A stretch of DNA of 58,869 nt from Acidimicrobiia bacterium (GTDB lineage: Bacteria > Actinomycetota > Acidimicrobiia > Acidimicrobiales > Bin134), in the NCBI GenBank assembly GCA_022827405.1, contig JAJDTA010000073.1:1-58869 (forward strand). The letters run 5' to 3'. Below, in pieces: positions 42,007-50,952 of this stretch. How positions within the stretch are numbered: the first letter of the stretch is position 1; every line of letters starts with the position of its first letter. The notes beneath the pieces are model-generated. The model ran no database searches. It was not told the origin of the DNA and worked only from the letters and a program-made list of their open reading frames with translations. Both the position numbers and the translations under genes were made by a program.

Positions 42007-43563
42007 TCAGCCCGCGGTGTCGATCAAGTCGGAGTAAACGACGAATTCGCCACCGTCCTCATCACCGGCTTTGGGATCCCATTTCATGAGAACAACGCCA
42101 TCTCGGGTGTCGTATTTGCCGACACCTAGCGACGCGAACGCCTCGTTGGGCAGCTCGATTGGCCCGAAGCTGTCGATCGCCGCCTGCAAGGTCTCGTTGT
42201 TGAGATTTGGACCGGCGGCTGCGGCCAGCTGTACGAAGAGGTCGAATACCTGGCAAACGTTTCGCACCGGAATAAACCAGTTGGTCTCCTCCTCCGGCAA
42301 CAGCGAATTGGGAATCACCTCAATGCCCGATTGGCGCTCGAAGCCCTGAATGCAGTCTTCCATCCTCGGGTTGTTGTCCTCGGCGGTGTAGGGCGAGCCG
42401 AGTGTGTAAGCCTCGAAATAGCCGGGGTCGCTGGAGTCTTGCAACCCAAAGGTGAACGTGTTGCGTTCCGCGTTGAACAGCGTGACATCGAGGCCGCCCT
42501 GGATGAGCTGCTCTACCCCGAAGATGCTGTCGCCATCGAGGAAGACTGTGTTGATGTCGGCGTTCCGGTAGATCTCCACGAACGTACGCCACACCGCCGC
42601 CCCGGCTTGGGTGTCGCCCGCGGGAACATCAATCACGGTCCGCTCGGCAACGTCCACCCCAGCGGCTTCAAGGGCGGGGACGAGCACGTTGTCAACCAAT
42701 TCTTGGCGTCCGGCACCGGAGTGTACGGCCACATTCCCGGCATCGGCGAGCAGGCCAGCCTTGTCCAGGGCGGACACGAACACCTCCAGCACCCGGTCGG
42801 TGGCGATTCCCAGGCTCACCCAGGGGGCATTGGCCCGGGCTCGATCATCGGCGGTGAACGGAGCACCAATGAGTGCCGTGTTGTGGGTCTCCGTTACACA
42901 GATATTTCCGGCTGCCACTCTGGTGAAGCTGCCCAAGACCGCAAAGACCTCCTCGTCCTCGGTGAAGTACACGCAACCGGCTAGCGAGGTGTCGGTACCG
43001 AAGGGGAGGAACTTGTAGGTCACGGTCTCGAGCATGCGGCCGCAGATGCCACCGTTGGCGTTGAGTTCGGCGGTCAGAGCCTCATAGATGACGTCATAGC
43101 CGCCTCGGTCGATCCGAGCAAGGCCCAGGTTGGCCAGTTCCTCGTAGTCAACCTGGGGTGCGCCGATCTTGATCGTCTCTGCGGTGACGCCGGTGGCGGT
43201 GGCGCTCAGGTCACCTTCCCCCCGGCACGTCGGCTGGAAGACGGGATCGGAGATGGCCGCCACTTCCTCGTCCGCTGAAACATCATCGGAGGGCTCTGGG
43301 CTGGCGGTGTCTTCGGGGGCATCGCCAGCCCCGTCGTCACCCGTTGGTTGCGGTGTGCCAGTGCTATCGCTGGTGCCAGTGTCATCGGAGGTGCCAGTGT
43401 CATCGGGCGCGGGGGCCTCGGCAGCTTGGGTCGCGGGTGGGGCGTCGGGCGCGGCGCTGTCCCTATCGCTGGCCCTATTGCTGGCCTCGCTGCCGGAGTC
43501 ACCCCCACCACAGGCCGCAACCAGCAGGACGAAGGCTGCGAAGAGAACGAGCTGCTTTTTCAT
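42007..43563 (-). CDS. branched-chain-type ABC solute-binding lipoprotein (Peripla_BP_6)
   Basis: A 518-residue lipoprotein with lipobox LVAAC (Cys18), an Asp/Ser/Thr/Pro-rich tether to about residue 105 and a LivJ-like domain (ETIKIGAPQVDYEEL, LNANGGICGRMLETV, EEVFAVLGSF). It binds the substrate of the LivHMG/MFS-LivF pair encoded just upstream; the start overlaps the LivHMG stop by ATGA. It is not close in sequence to the binding protein at 28884 apart from the fold, so the two importers may take different substrates. Confidence 0.94.
   Translation of the reverse strand: MKKQLVLFAAFVLLVAACGGGDSGSEASNRASDRDSAAPDAPPATQAAEAPAPDDTGTSDDTGTSDSTGTPQPTGDDGAGDAPEDTASPEPSDDVSADEEVAAISDPVFQPTCRGEGDLSATATGVTAETIKIGAPQVDYEELANLGLARIDRGGYDVIYEALTAELNANGGICGRMLETVTYKFLPFGTDTSLAGCVYFTEDEEVFAVLGSFTRVAAGNICVTETHNTALIGAPFTADDRARANAPWVSLGIATDRVLEVFVSALDKAGLLADAGNVAVHSGAGRQELVDNVLVPALEAAGVDVAERTVIDVPAGDTQAGAAVWRTFVEIYRNADINTVFLDGDSIFGVEQLIQGGLDVTLFNAERNTFTFGLQDSSDPGYFEAYTLGSPYTAEDNNPRMEDCIQGFERQSGIEVIPNSLLPEEETNWFIPVRNVCQVFDLFVQLAAAAGPNLNNETLQAAIDSFGPIELPNEAFASLGVGKYDTRDGVVLMKWDPKAGDEDGGEFVVYSDLIDTAG
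43353..43406 (-). repeat. three 18-bp tandem units in the lipoprotein tether
   Basis: Units at 43353-43370, 43371-43388 and 43389-43406; the last two differ at one base, the first is more diverged. They encode the Thr-Gly-Thr-Ser-Asp-Asp type repeats of the flexible spacer. Confidence 0.65.
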
Positions 43564-46433
43564 GATTCCCCCTCGTTGGGAACAGTAGTCGTCGCTGGAA
43601 AATGAGCTTCTTGGTGTGAAGCGGCTGCCCCCGACCGGCGGATGGCCCGCTCATCGGTACCGAGGTAGGAAGCGATGACCCCCGGATTGGCGCGAACTTC
43701 AGCGGGCGAGCCCACCGCGATCACGCGGCCTGCCTCCAGGCAGTAGATCCGGTCGCTGATCTGCATGATCATGGGCATGTCGTGTTCGATCACCAGCATG
43801 GCGGCGCCGAGCAGGTCTTTGATCGACAACAACAAGGGGGCGAACGCCTCGACCTCGCGCTGGGCCACCCCCCCGGTGGGCTCGTCGAGGCACAGCACTC
43901 GAGCTTTTAGAGCCAAAAGGCAGCCGAGTTCGACGATGCGACGGGTGCCGGTGGAAAGCTCGGAGGTGAACTTGTCGGCGTAGGGGCCGAGTCCGAGGAA
44001 GTCGGCGATGTCTTGGGCGTGAGCTCGCTGGGCCCGGTCGCGGCGATAGCCGGTGGGAAGATGGGCCACCGCGGTGGTGAACGAGGTTCGCTGGCGCGAT
44101 TCGGCCGCCACCGCCAGGGTCTCGAGCACGGTCAGATCGGGAAACAGCCGCGACTGCTGAAACGCTCGGCCCAAACCGAGCGCAGCTCGCCGGTCGGCGG
44201 CCATTTTCTCGACGGGACGGCCCTCGAGCTCGATTCGACCGGAGCTCGGGACGAATCCGCTGATGGCATTCATCAGTGTGGTCTTGCCCGCCCCGTTGGT
44301 TCCGATAAGGCCCACCACCTCCCCGGCATCGACTCGAATAGAGGCGTTGTCCACTGCGGTCAGGCCTCCGAAAGCTACGGTCACCTCCTCGGCAACCAGC
44401 ACCGATCCGGAGGAGGCAGGAGTGGCCCCTGATCGAGAAACCACGCTGGCCACCTCGCGTTTGAACGGCGGCCCGGGTTCGCGAAGACGGTCGGCATACC
44501 AGGCCAGGAAGCGGTCGCGTGCGGTGAGCACCACCTGGGCGAACCCGCCGGGAAAGTACATCAGGAGAATCAGCAACCCGATTGATGACGTCAAGAGCGG
44601 TACCAAGTCGTTGGCTGGCCAGACCGCGGGGAGGCCCACGATCCACAGGGCGCCGAGAATCGGCCCGACCACGGTGCCCGCGCCCCCGATCACCGCGATG
44701 GCGACAACCTTGATGGAATCTTGGAGCTGGAATCGCTCGGTCAGCCCGATGGAAACGTACAGCCCGGCCAACAGACCACCGCCGAGGCCGGCGATCACCC
44801 CGGAAACCACGAACGCCTGAATTCCCGCTCGAGATGGCGAGATCGTGTACGCCGACGCGGCGGTGCTGTTGTCTCGTACCGCCAGCCACCGGCGCCCAAC
44901 CCCAGTGCCTCGCATCCTGGCCACCAGAATGATCACCACCACCAGGGCAATCAGGGAGAAGAAGTAGTAGTTGCGCTGGTCGGCCAGGTCGACTGGTCCC
45001 GTGGCTCGGGGGAGGGAAACGGTGTAGGAATCGCCGGACAGGAATGGTCGCCGCCAGAGAAATTGCTGCCCCAGGAGGGCCAGCGCCAAAGTGGCGATGG
45101 CGAGGTGAAAGCCCCGAATCCGCAACGCGCCCAACCCGATGATCACCGCGACGGCGCCTGTTACGGCCGCGCCCGCCAGCAGGGCCAACAAGAAGTGGAG
45201 GTGGGGAAGGGGGAGGGTGAACGACGTTCCGCCAACGCCGACCCCGATATCGCGCCCCGCCACCAGCGCAGCGGTGGTCAGACCGCCGATGCCGGCCAGC
45301 GCGGCCTGCCCCAGCGAGATCTGGCCGGTCCATCCTGAGAGCACCACCAACGAGATTCCGATCAGGGCGAAAAGCAGCACTTCGCTGAACAGGAGTTGGC
45401 GCGATGCCAGGGTAACCAGGAAGGGGAGAATGGCCGCGCCCGCAATGAGCAGGCCAATGCCGATGCGGGAGGAGTGGCGGACCCACCAGAGGCGGGCCAC
45501 CGCGTGGGGAAGCGGGCGGGTGGTGGGCACGAACGAGAACGACTCGTCGGTGCCCGAGAGTCGCTGGCTGGCCACCAGTGTGGTAGCGATGACGATCAGG
45601 AAGAGCGATCCGTCGTAGAGCCCCACGGTGGTCGGCCAGTTGAACACCAGAAGCGATCGGAGCAGGCCGAGGGCCACTCCGGCGATCATCGCCATCGGGA
45701 AGTTGCGAAGCCGCCCGATCAGGGCTGCGGCCAGAACCTGGACCAGGGTGGCCGCCCCCAGCGACCGGAAGCCGCTGGGTTGGCCGTTGATTCCCGCCAC
45801 GAAGATCAACGCCACCGCCGCCAGCAGACCCGCAATGATCCAAGTGATGGTCGAGATGATCTTGGGGCTGATGGCGGTGAGCCGGGCCAGGTCGGGGTTG
45901 GAGGCCGCGGCCCGAACTGCCCGTCCTTGCGCCGTGCGCTGGAGATAGTAGGTGAGGGCCGCGGTGAGGACGGGGACAACGATGATCACGATCAGCTCGG
46001 CGCCACGCACTCGGAGCCCGAGAATCTCCCACCGGCCGGAGAGCGCCACCGGGTACCGGCTCGCTATCGACACTTCGATGTCGGGCAGCGCGACCTGGAG
46101 CAGCTCGCAGAATTGGGCGATTCCAATGGTGGCGACCAGGAGAATGACCCTTGGGGCGCGGAACAGCCGGGTGATCACGGTGAGTTCCAGAGCGGCGGCG
46201 GCCAGGCCGCCCGCTACCACCGAGATAATGGCCGCGGGCCAGAATGGCCAGCCGTAGGTGAGCACCAACAGGGCCAGCAGGCTGGCCGACAGCATGCCGA
46301 GCGCTCCCACCGCGAAGTTGATGACCCCGCTAGCCCGGTAGATCAGCACGACGCCGAGAGCCAGCAAGCCGATGAGCAAGCCGTCGATCACCCCGAGGTA
46401 GACGATCTGGCTGGTCAGCGTGATGGCCAGCAT
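43560..46433 (-). CDS. LivH-LivM-LivG fusion: branched-chain-type ABC permease-permease-ATPase, second copy
   Basis: A 957-residue paralogue of the protein at 22075-24966 with the same order: LivH-like part (IDGLLIGLLALGVVLIYRAS), LivM-like part (ISLGQAALAGIGGLTTAALV, IRGFHLAIATLALALLGQQ), and LivG-like ATPase with Walker A GTNGAGKT (711-718), LSTGTRR at about 826 in place of LSGGQ, and LCLDEPTGGV. The ATPase is followed by a 25-residue polar tail absent from the first copy. The ATG at 46433 overlaps the stop of the MFS-LivF gene by one base. Loss of separate subunit genes fixes their stoichiometry. Confidence 0.95.
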   Translation of the reverse strand: MLAITLTSQIVYLGVIDGLLIGLLALGVVLIYRASGVINFAVGALGMLSASLLALLVLTYGWPFWPAAIISVVAGGLAAAALELTVITRLFRAPRVILLVATIGIAQFCELLQVALPDIEVSIASRYPVALSGRWEILGLRVRGAELIVIIVVPVLTAALTYYLQRTAQGRAVRAAASNPDLARLTAISPKIISTITWIIAGLLAAVALIFVAGINGQPSGFRSLGAATLVQVLAAALIGRLRNFPMAMIAGVALGLLRSLLVFNWPTTVGLYDGSLFLIVIATTLVASQRLSGTDESFSFVPTTRPLPHAVARLWWVRHSSRIGIGLLIAGAAILPFLVTLASRQLLFSEVLLFALIGISLVVLSGWTGQISLGQAALAGIGGLTTAALVAGRDIGVGVGGTSFTLPLPHLHFLLALLAGAAVTGAVAVIIGLGALRIRGFHLAIATLALALLGQQFLWRRPFLSGDSYTVSLPRATGPVDLADQRNYYFFSLIALVVVIILVARMRGTGVGRRWLAVRDNSTAASAYTISPSRAGIQAFVVSGVIAGLGGGLLAGLYVSIGLTERFQLQDSIKVVAIAVIGGAGTVVGPILGALWIVGLPAVWPANDLVPLLTSSIGLLILLMYFPGGFAQVVLTARDRFLAWYADRLREPGPPFKREVASVVSRSGATPASSGSVLVAEEVTVAFGGLTAVDNASIRVDAGEVVGLIGTNGAGKTTLMNAISGFVPSSGRIELEGRPVEKMAADRRAALGLGRAFQQSRLFPDLTVLETLAVAAESRQRTSFTTAVAHLPTGYRRDRAQRAHAQDIADFLGLGPYADKFTSELSTGTRRIVELGCLLALKARVLCLDEPTGGVAQREVEAFAPLLLSIKDLLGAAMLVIEHDMPMIMQISDRIYCLEAGRVIAVGSPAEVRANPGVIASYLGTDERAIRRSGAAASHQEAHFPATTTVPNEGES

Positions 46434-48712
46434 CAGGTCTCGTCCGGATTAGTTTGCCGTCCGGTAGCCGCGTCGCGGCCCAAGAACACGGCGCGGGCCA
46501 AGTCATCGCGCTCCAAGAGGCTCTGGGCCGACCCGGTGAACCGCACATGGCCCTTTTCCATGAACACGGCGCGATCGGCCAGTGTAAGGGCGACATTGAG
46601 CGACTGCTCCACGATGATCATCGTCTGGCCAGCGTCGCGGAGACGTTGGACCACGGTCAGCAGATCTTGGACGACGACGGGAGCGAGGCCAAGGGAGAGC
46701 TCGTCGATGATGAGCACCTCTGGGTCGTGCATGATCACCCGGGCTAGGGCCAGCATCTGCTGCTGCCCGCCGCTGAGGTCGTGAGCCAACGCCTTTGGCC
46801 GCTGGGCGAGCACCGGGAACAGTTCGAACGCCCGATCTAACCGCTCGGCGATGTCGGGCTTGGTGCCAGCGCCGCTGCGGATGACTGCCGCCGATGTCTC
46901 TAGGTTCTCGAGCACTGTGAGGTGGGGAAACACTCCTTGGCCGCCCGGCAGCAAGAAGACGCCCTCCCTCACTCGCTGCTCGGGCGACGCCAAGGTCATG
47001 TTGCGGCCGTTGAGCCGCACTACTCCCCGGGAGGGAATACCAAGGCCGGCGGCCACCCGCAGGGCGGTTGACTTGCCCGCGCCGTTGGTGCCGAGCAGAG
47101 CCAAGGTCTCACCTCGGGCCACTTCGAGATCGACGTCGAACAGAACCTGCACTGGGCCGTAGGAGAAGTCGATGTTGTGGAGCTGGAGCACCGGGATGTC
47201 GCTGGGGTCAGCTCTCATCCGGTCTCGCTCGGCCTTCTCCTCCTGAATCTCCTCGACCACCAGGGTGAGGTCGGCCCGGATGTGCCGGGCGCCGTTGATG
47301 GTCAACAGACCGCCCACGATCATGGCTCCGGGAACAACGGCCAACAGGGCGGTGCGGGGCGAAGTGGCATCGGAGATGAGGCCCATCAAGGTGGCCCCGC
47401 CGAGACCGCCGACCCCGAATACCAGCGAAGTCCCAATGGCCGAGCCCAGCGCCCGCATGCGATAGGGGTTGATGTTGGCCAGGGTCGGCCCCAAGAGCGA
47501 GAGGGCCGGAGCGGCGAACAGCGCTTTGAGCCCGGTCATCACCGCGAAACTCACCGGTGATGGCATCAAAAGCTGGAGCACGGTGAAAAACGCCATTGGA
47601 AAGAACAGCGCCCCTAGCAAGGCCATGGCCTGCGGTGGGGTGCGGCGGTAGAAGCCGTCGTACCACTTGGCCACAAAGGGGATCATGAACAGGGCAATCA
47701 CCCCGGGCGTGCTGTTGGCCAGGGCCCGCTCGAACGGTCCGAGTTCGAAGCGCTCGTCGAGGTAGAGATTGAGGAAGAGTCCGTCGGATATCAGGCTGAA
47801 GCCGAGGGCCACTGCGGCCATCAGCGCCCACTTCATGGTCCGCACCTTGAAGAGCCGCTGGAAGGCGGCACCGAGCGAGATTGGTCCCGGCTTCATATCG
47901 GTGAGCGTTTCGCCAATAGTGGAGCGCTGCTCGAACTGTCCCCGCGGCGGGTCTGTGAGGAACAGGATGGCCGCGCCGACGATCAGCGTGGGGATCGACG
48001 CGGCGATGAACCCCCAGCGCCAGGCATCGTCTCCGCCGATCAACGAGACCAGCCCGCCGACGGCCAACGGAGCGATGAATGCACCCGATCGACCAGCCAC
48101 GTCCTTGGCGGCATACACCCGGGCTCGGGCCTCGATGGGATAGCTGTCGGCCATGATGGCGCCCTGCACCGGATGGGTCTGCGATCGGCCGAAGGCGATG
48201 GCGCAATTGACGATGAAGAACCAGAACGCGGTTTGCATGAAACCGAGCAACAAGGTCATGGCCGACCAGAAGATGGTGGCCAGAGCCACCAATCTGACCC
48301 GGTTGCTGTTGTCGGCGATCCGGGACAGCAACAGGCCGCCGGCCACGATGAACACGTTGCCCCCCGCGGTGATGGTGCCCAGAACGGCGTCGCTGACCCC
48401 CAGCGATTCTTGGATGTCAGGGCCCAGGAGTCCCAGTGCGCTGATTCCAAGGGCGTCGGTGGCGTCGAGGGCTCCCAGCAAAACGATGGTGGACACCCCG
48501 CCAATTGAGATGGCTTCTTTCACCGAGATTTCTTTGGCGCCGACCCCGGGAAGCTGCTCGTCGTCGAGGATCACCGGTTCTGCGGCCAGTTCTGCTTGGC
48601 GCTCAGCCTCCGCAGCCAGGATTTGGTCGCTCAAGGCGCTGGCTTCGGACGGATCGGCGTGGTCCTCTGTCATCCCAGGGAGTGTTTGCTTCTTGCCGAC
48701 TCGTCGCGGCAT
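46433..48712 (-). CDS. MFS transporter-LivF ATPase fusion, second copy
   Basis: A 759-residue paralogue of the protein at 24966-27167. The membrane part (about 70-490) starts GVSTIVLLGALDATDALGIS and has about 12 hydrophobic segments; WRWGFIAASIPTL and LTDPPRGQFEQ match the first copy. The ATPase (about 507-759) has Walker A GTNGAGKST at 541, LSGGQQQMLALARV at 646, Walker B VLIIDE and the IVEQSLNVAL segment. The ATG at 48712 is chosen for its GAGGAG six bases upstream; an earlier in-frame TTG/ATG would lengthen the N-terminus by 39 residues without such a site. It heads the second importer-sulfatase unit and is divergent from the fourth sulfatase. Confidence 0.92.
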   Translation of the reverse strand: MPRRVGKKQTLPGMTEDHADPSEASALSDQILAAEAERQAELAAEPVILDDEQLPGVGAKEISVKEAISIGGVSTIVLLGALDATDALGISALGLLGPDIQESLGVSDAVLGTITAGGNVFIVAGGLLLSRIADNSNRVRLVALATIFWSAMTLLLGFMQTAFWFFIVNCAIAFGRSQTHPVQGAIMADSYPIEARARVYAAKDVAGRSGAFIAPLAVGGLVSLIGGDDAWRWGFIAASIPTLIVGAAILFLTDPPRGQFEQRSTIGETLTDMKPGPISLGAAFQRLFKVRTMKWALMAAVALGFSLISDGLFLNLYLDERFELGPFERALANSTPGVIALFMIPFVAKWYDGFYRRTPPQAMALLGALFFPMAFFTVLQLLMPSPVSFAVMTGLKALFAAPALSLLGPTLANINPYRMRALGSAIGTSLVFGVGGLGGATLMGLISDATSPRTALLAVVPGAMIVGGLLTINGARHIRADLTLVVEEIQEEKAERDRMRADPSDIPVLQLHNIDFSYGPVQVLFDVDLEVARGETLALLGTNGAGKSTALRVAAGLGIPSRGVVRLNGRNMTLASPEQRVREGVFLLPGGQGVFPHLTVLENLETSAAVIRSGAGTKPDIAERLDRAFELFPVLAQRPKALAHDLSGGQQQMLALARVIMHDPEVLIIDELSLGLAPVVVQDLLTVVQRLRDAGQTMIIVEQSLNVALTLADRAVFMEKGHVRFTGSAQSLLERDDLARAVFLGRDAATGRQTNPDET

Positions 48713-48850
48713 CCGGGGCTCCTCAGCTCGGTCGGTGGCTCGCGGACTCCAGATCCCCGATGGTAGTGGTCCGTCTGCAAATTGGTCAGGGTGTCCTGCT
48801 AGGCATCGACGCTCTTCCTCAGCCAGCATTTGGTGGCCTCAAGGAGAGTC

Positions 48851-50269
48851 ATGAGCCCTAGGCAGCCGAACGTGTTGTGGATCATGTGCGACGAACTGCG
48901 CTCAGACGCGGTCGGTGTTTACGGCAACGAATACGCGCCGATCGAGACACCCAACATCGACTCGATCGCCGAGGAAGGCGTGCGTTTCGACCGGTTCTAT
49001 GTCGACTCGCCGGTGTGCGTGTCGGCCCGGTCGGCATACAAGTCCGGGCTGTTGCCGACCACCACGGGGATCTACCACAACCACGGTCGAGGTATTGGTG
49101 CCGCAGTCCCGGTCGAGTCGTTTACCGAAGTCTTCACACGGGCTGGCTATCGCACGGTCAACCTCGGCAAGGAGCACGTCCCCGACGCTCTCCTCGGGTT
49201 CGAACGATCAGAATACGACGGCGCCGACCAGTTTGAGCTGATGATCGCCACCGGTGAGAACCGCGACCGGCTCGGGCTGATTACCGAGGGAGTAAGCATG
49301 AACGCCGCGACCTGGCCAGACGATCTCGCCTTCCCGGCGCGGCGTCTCACCGACAATGCGGTGAACTGGCTCGAGCGGGAGAGACCGACCGACCAGCCCT
49401 GGCTGCTGCGGGTTAGCTTCCTCCAACCCCATACGCCGGTGGTCGCACCGGAACCGTGGGCGTCGAAGTACGACGATGCACCCTGGCCCGACTCGTTCGA
49501 TGCTTTCGGCCCGACCGAGGGGCTCTCGGAGTTCGAGAGGGTCTTCGGTCAGATCCCGCCCCGCGATCTCACGCCGGCACAGATAGTCGCCGCCCAGTCC
49601 CGTTACCACGGCCTCACGAACTGGATCGATGACCAGATCGGTGAGATCTTGGCGGCGCTGCACCGCCAGGGGCAGCGAGGGGACACGATCATTGTGTTCA
49701 GCAGCGACCACGGCGCCCACCTGGGCGAGCTTGGCGGGGCCTACTCGAAGCAGACCTTCTCGCCGTGGTCGCACCGCGTTCCCTTCTTGCTGTCGTGGCC
49801 CGGTGAGTTGGATGCCGGCGCGGTGAATCGAGAGCTCGCTTCCGGGGTCGACCTCGGTCCGACGCTGCTGGACCTGTGCGGCCTCGAAGCTCGAGTGGGC
49901 GACGGGCGGTCGCTGGTGTCTGGCGAAGAGCCGGATCACCTTATCTCGGCCATTGGGTTCGGACTGTCGGGCATGGCCGCAATGGCCGCCCTCGGCAAGG
50001 GCTTGTGGACCGACGGCGGCGGCTGGCCCCAGCGCTTCTGCGTCCGCACCCGCCGGTGGCGCTACGACCGCTCCACCCGGCGTAACGGAGAGACCCTCCC
50101 ACCGGCCGAGTTCGACGCGTTTCTCGCCGACTGTGACGCAGATGCCCGGGAGGGGCACAACGTGATCAACGAACATGCGGCTATTGCCAGCGAATTCGAG
50201 GCCATCGTGGCCGCGACCTACGCGACGGCACCGCAGACCACCATCGATGACTGGCAGAATGCACTTTGA
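48851..50269 (+). CDS. sulfatase family protein with CVSAR active-site variant
   Basis: A 472-residue sulfatase-fold protein: QPNVLWIMCDELRSDAVGVYG for the first metal site, C56-V-S-A-R60 at the formylglycine position, and FSSDHGAHLGELGG for the second metal site. The usual CxPxR or CxAxR has Ser at the third place, which may affect activation by FGE; the Cys and Arg are kept. The ATG at 48851 has AAGGAG four bases upstream. It is divergent from the MFS-LivF gene over 138 bases. Like the other three it lacks a signal peptide. Confidence 0.9.
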   Translation: MSPRQPNVLWIMCDELRSDAVGVYGNEYAPIETPNIDSIAEEGVRFDRFYVDSPVCVSARSAYKSGLLPTTTGIYHNHGRGIGAAVPVESFTEVFTRAGYRTVNLGKEHVPDALLGFERSEYDGADQFELMIATGENRDRLGLITEGVSMNAATWPDDLAFPARRLTDNAVNWLERERPTDQPWLLRVSFLQPHTPVVAPEPWASKYDDAPWPDSFDAFGPTEGLSEFERVFGQIPPRDLTPAQIVAAQSRYHGLTNWIDDQIGEILAALHRQGQRGDTIIVFSSDHGAHLGELGGAYSKQTFSPWSHRVPFLLSWPGELDAGAVNRELASGVDLGPTLLDLCGLEARVGDGRSLVSGEEPDHLISAIGFGLSGMAAMAALGKGLWTDGGGWPQRFCVRTRRWRYDRSTRRNGETLPPAEFDAFLADCDADAREGHNVINEHAAIASEFEAIVAATYATAPQTTIDDWQNAL

Positions 50270-50312
50270 ACTGCCCTGGATGCCTCGCCATGGTGAGGTC
50301 GCGAGCCGGCCT

Positions 50313-50929
50313 CTAGCTGGCAGGGAGGACGGCGTCGAGAATCGCCTCTATTGCCAGGTCGAACGCGGCATCGTGGTGATCGAAGTCCGTCAGCCCTCGC
50401 CACGCCCCTTCCGACAGAGCATCTGGAGCCGGCCCGTCGGCTGCTCGTTCCGGGCGTCGCACTTCTACCGTGGTGAAGCCTGAGACCACTGCGAGGAGCG
50501 AGACGGTGGCGAAGCCTGCGTCGAGACCGTCCACGCCTGCGGCCTCGATCTCCGATGCGATCGCCACCGCGAGCGGGCGGATCAACTGGTTCTCGGCCCC
50601 GATCTCGAACGCGAGGATGGCAACCGATGCGCTCGTGGCGATGGCCGCCCGCGCTCGATGGACTCCATCGGCCACCCGAGCGCGAGGTGTGCTGCCCTTG
50701 AGCTGGACCCCTGCGATCCCTTCGGCCTTCTCGCGACCATCGCGGACAAAAGGCTCTCGCGGTTTCCGACGTGCCAGTAGACGGTGTTCGGGTTCACCCC
50801 GAGCCTCGCGCTCAGCTGGCGCATGGTGAGTGCCGCGGGACCTTCTGACTCGACGATGCGAATGGCTTCGGCCACGATCTCATCGCGGTCAAGCCCAGCT
50901 CGTGGATGCGGCTTACGCTACGACGTCAT
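50313..50929 (-). pseudogene. TetR family regulator, disrupted by an early stop and a frameshift
   Basis: The HTH half is clear in one frame (EIVAEAIRIVESEGPAALTM, RQLSARLGVNPNTVYWHVGN, starting from codons just after 50918). Upstream in the same frame an ATG at 50929 gives Met-Thr-Ser then TAG at 50918-50920. After the HTH, near 50715-50755, the frame breaks: the ligand-domain part (EKAEGIAGVQLKGSTPRARV, ADGVHRARAAIATSASVAIL) continues in another frame to the stop at 50313. A start at GTG 50875 would avoid the TAG but not the frameshift. Either a true pseudogene or an assembly error; two lesions favour decay. It would have controlled the divergent gene at 50953. Confidence 0.7.
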
Positions 50930-50952
50930 ATCGAATGGTACCGTCGGGGGCG

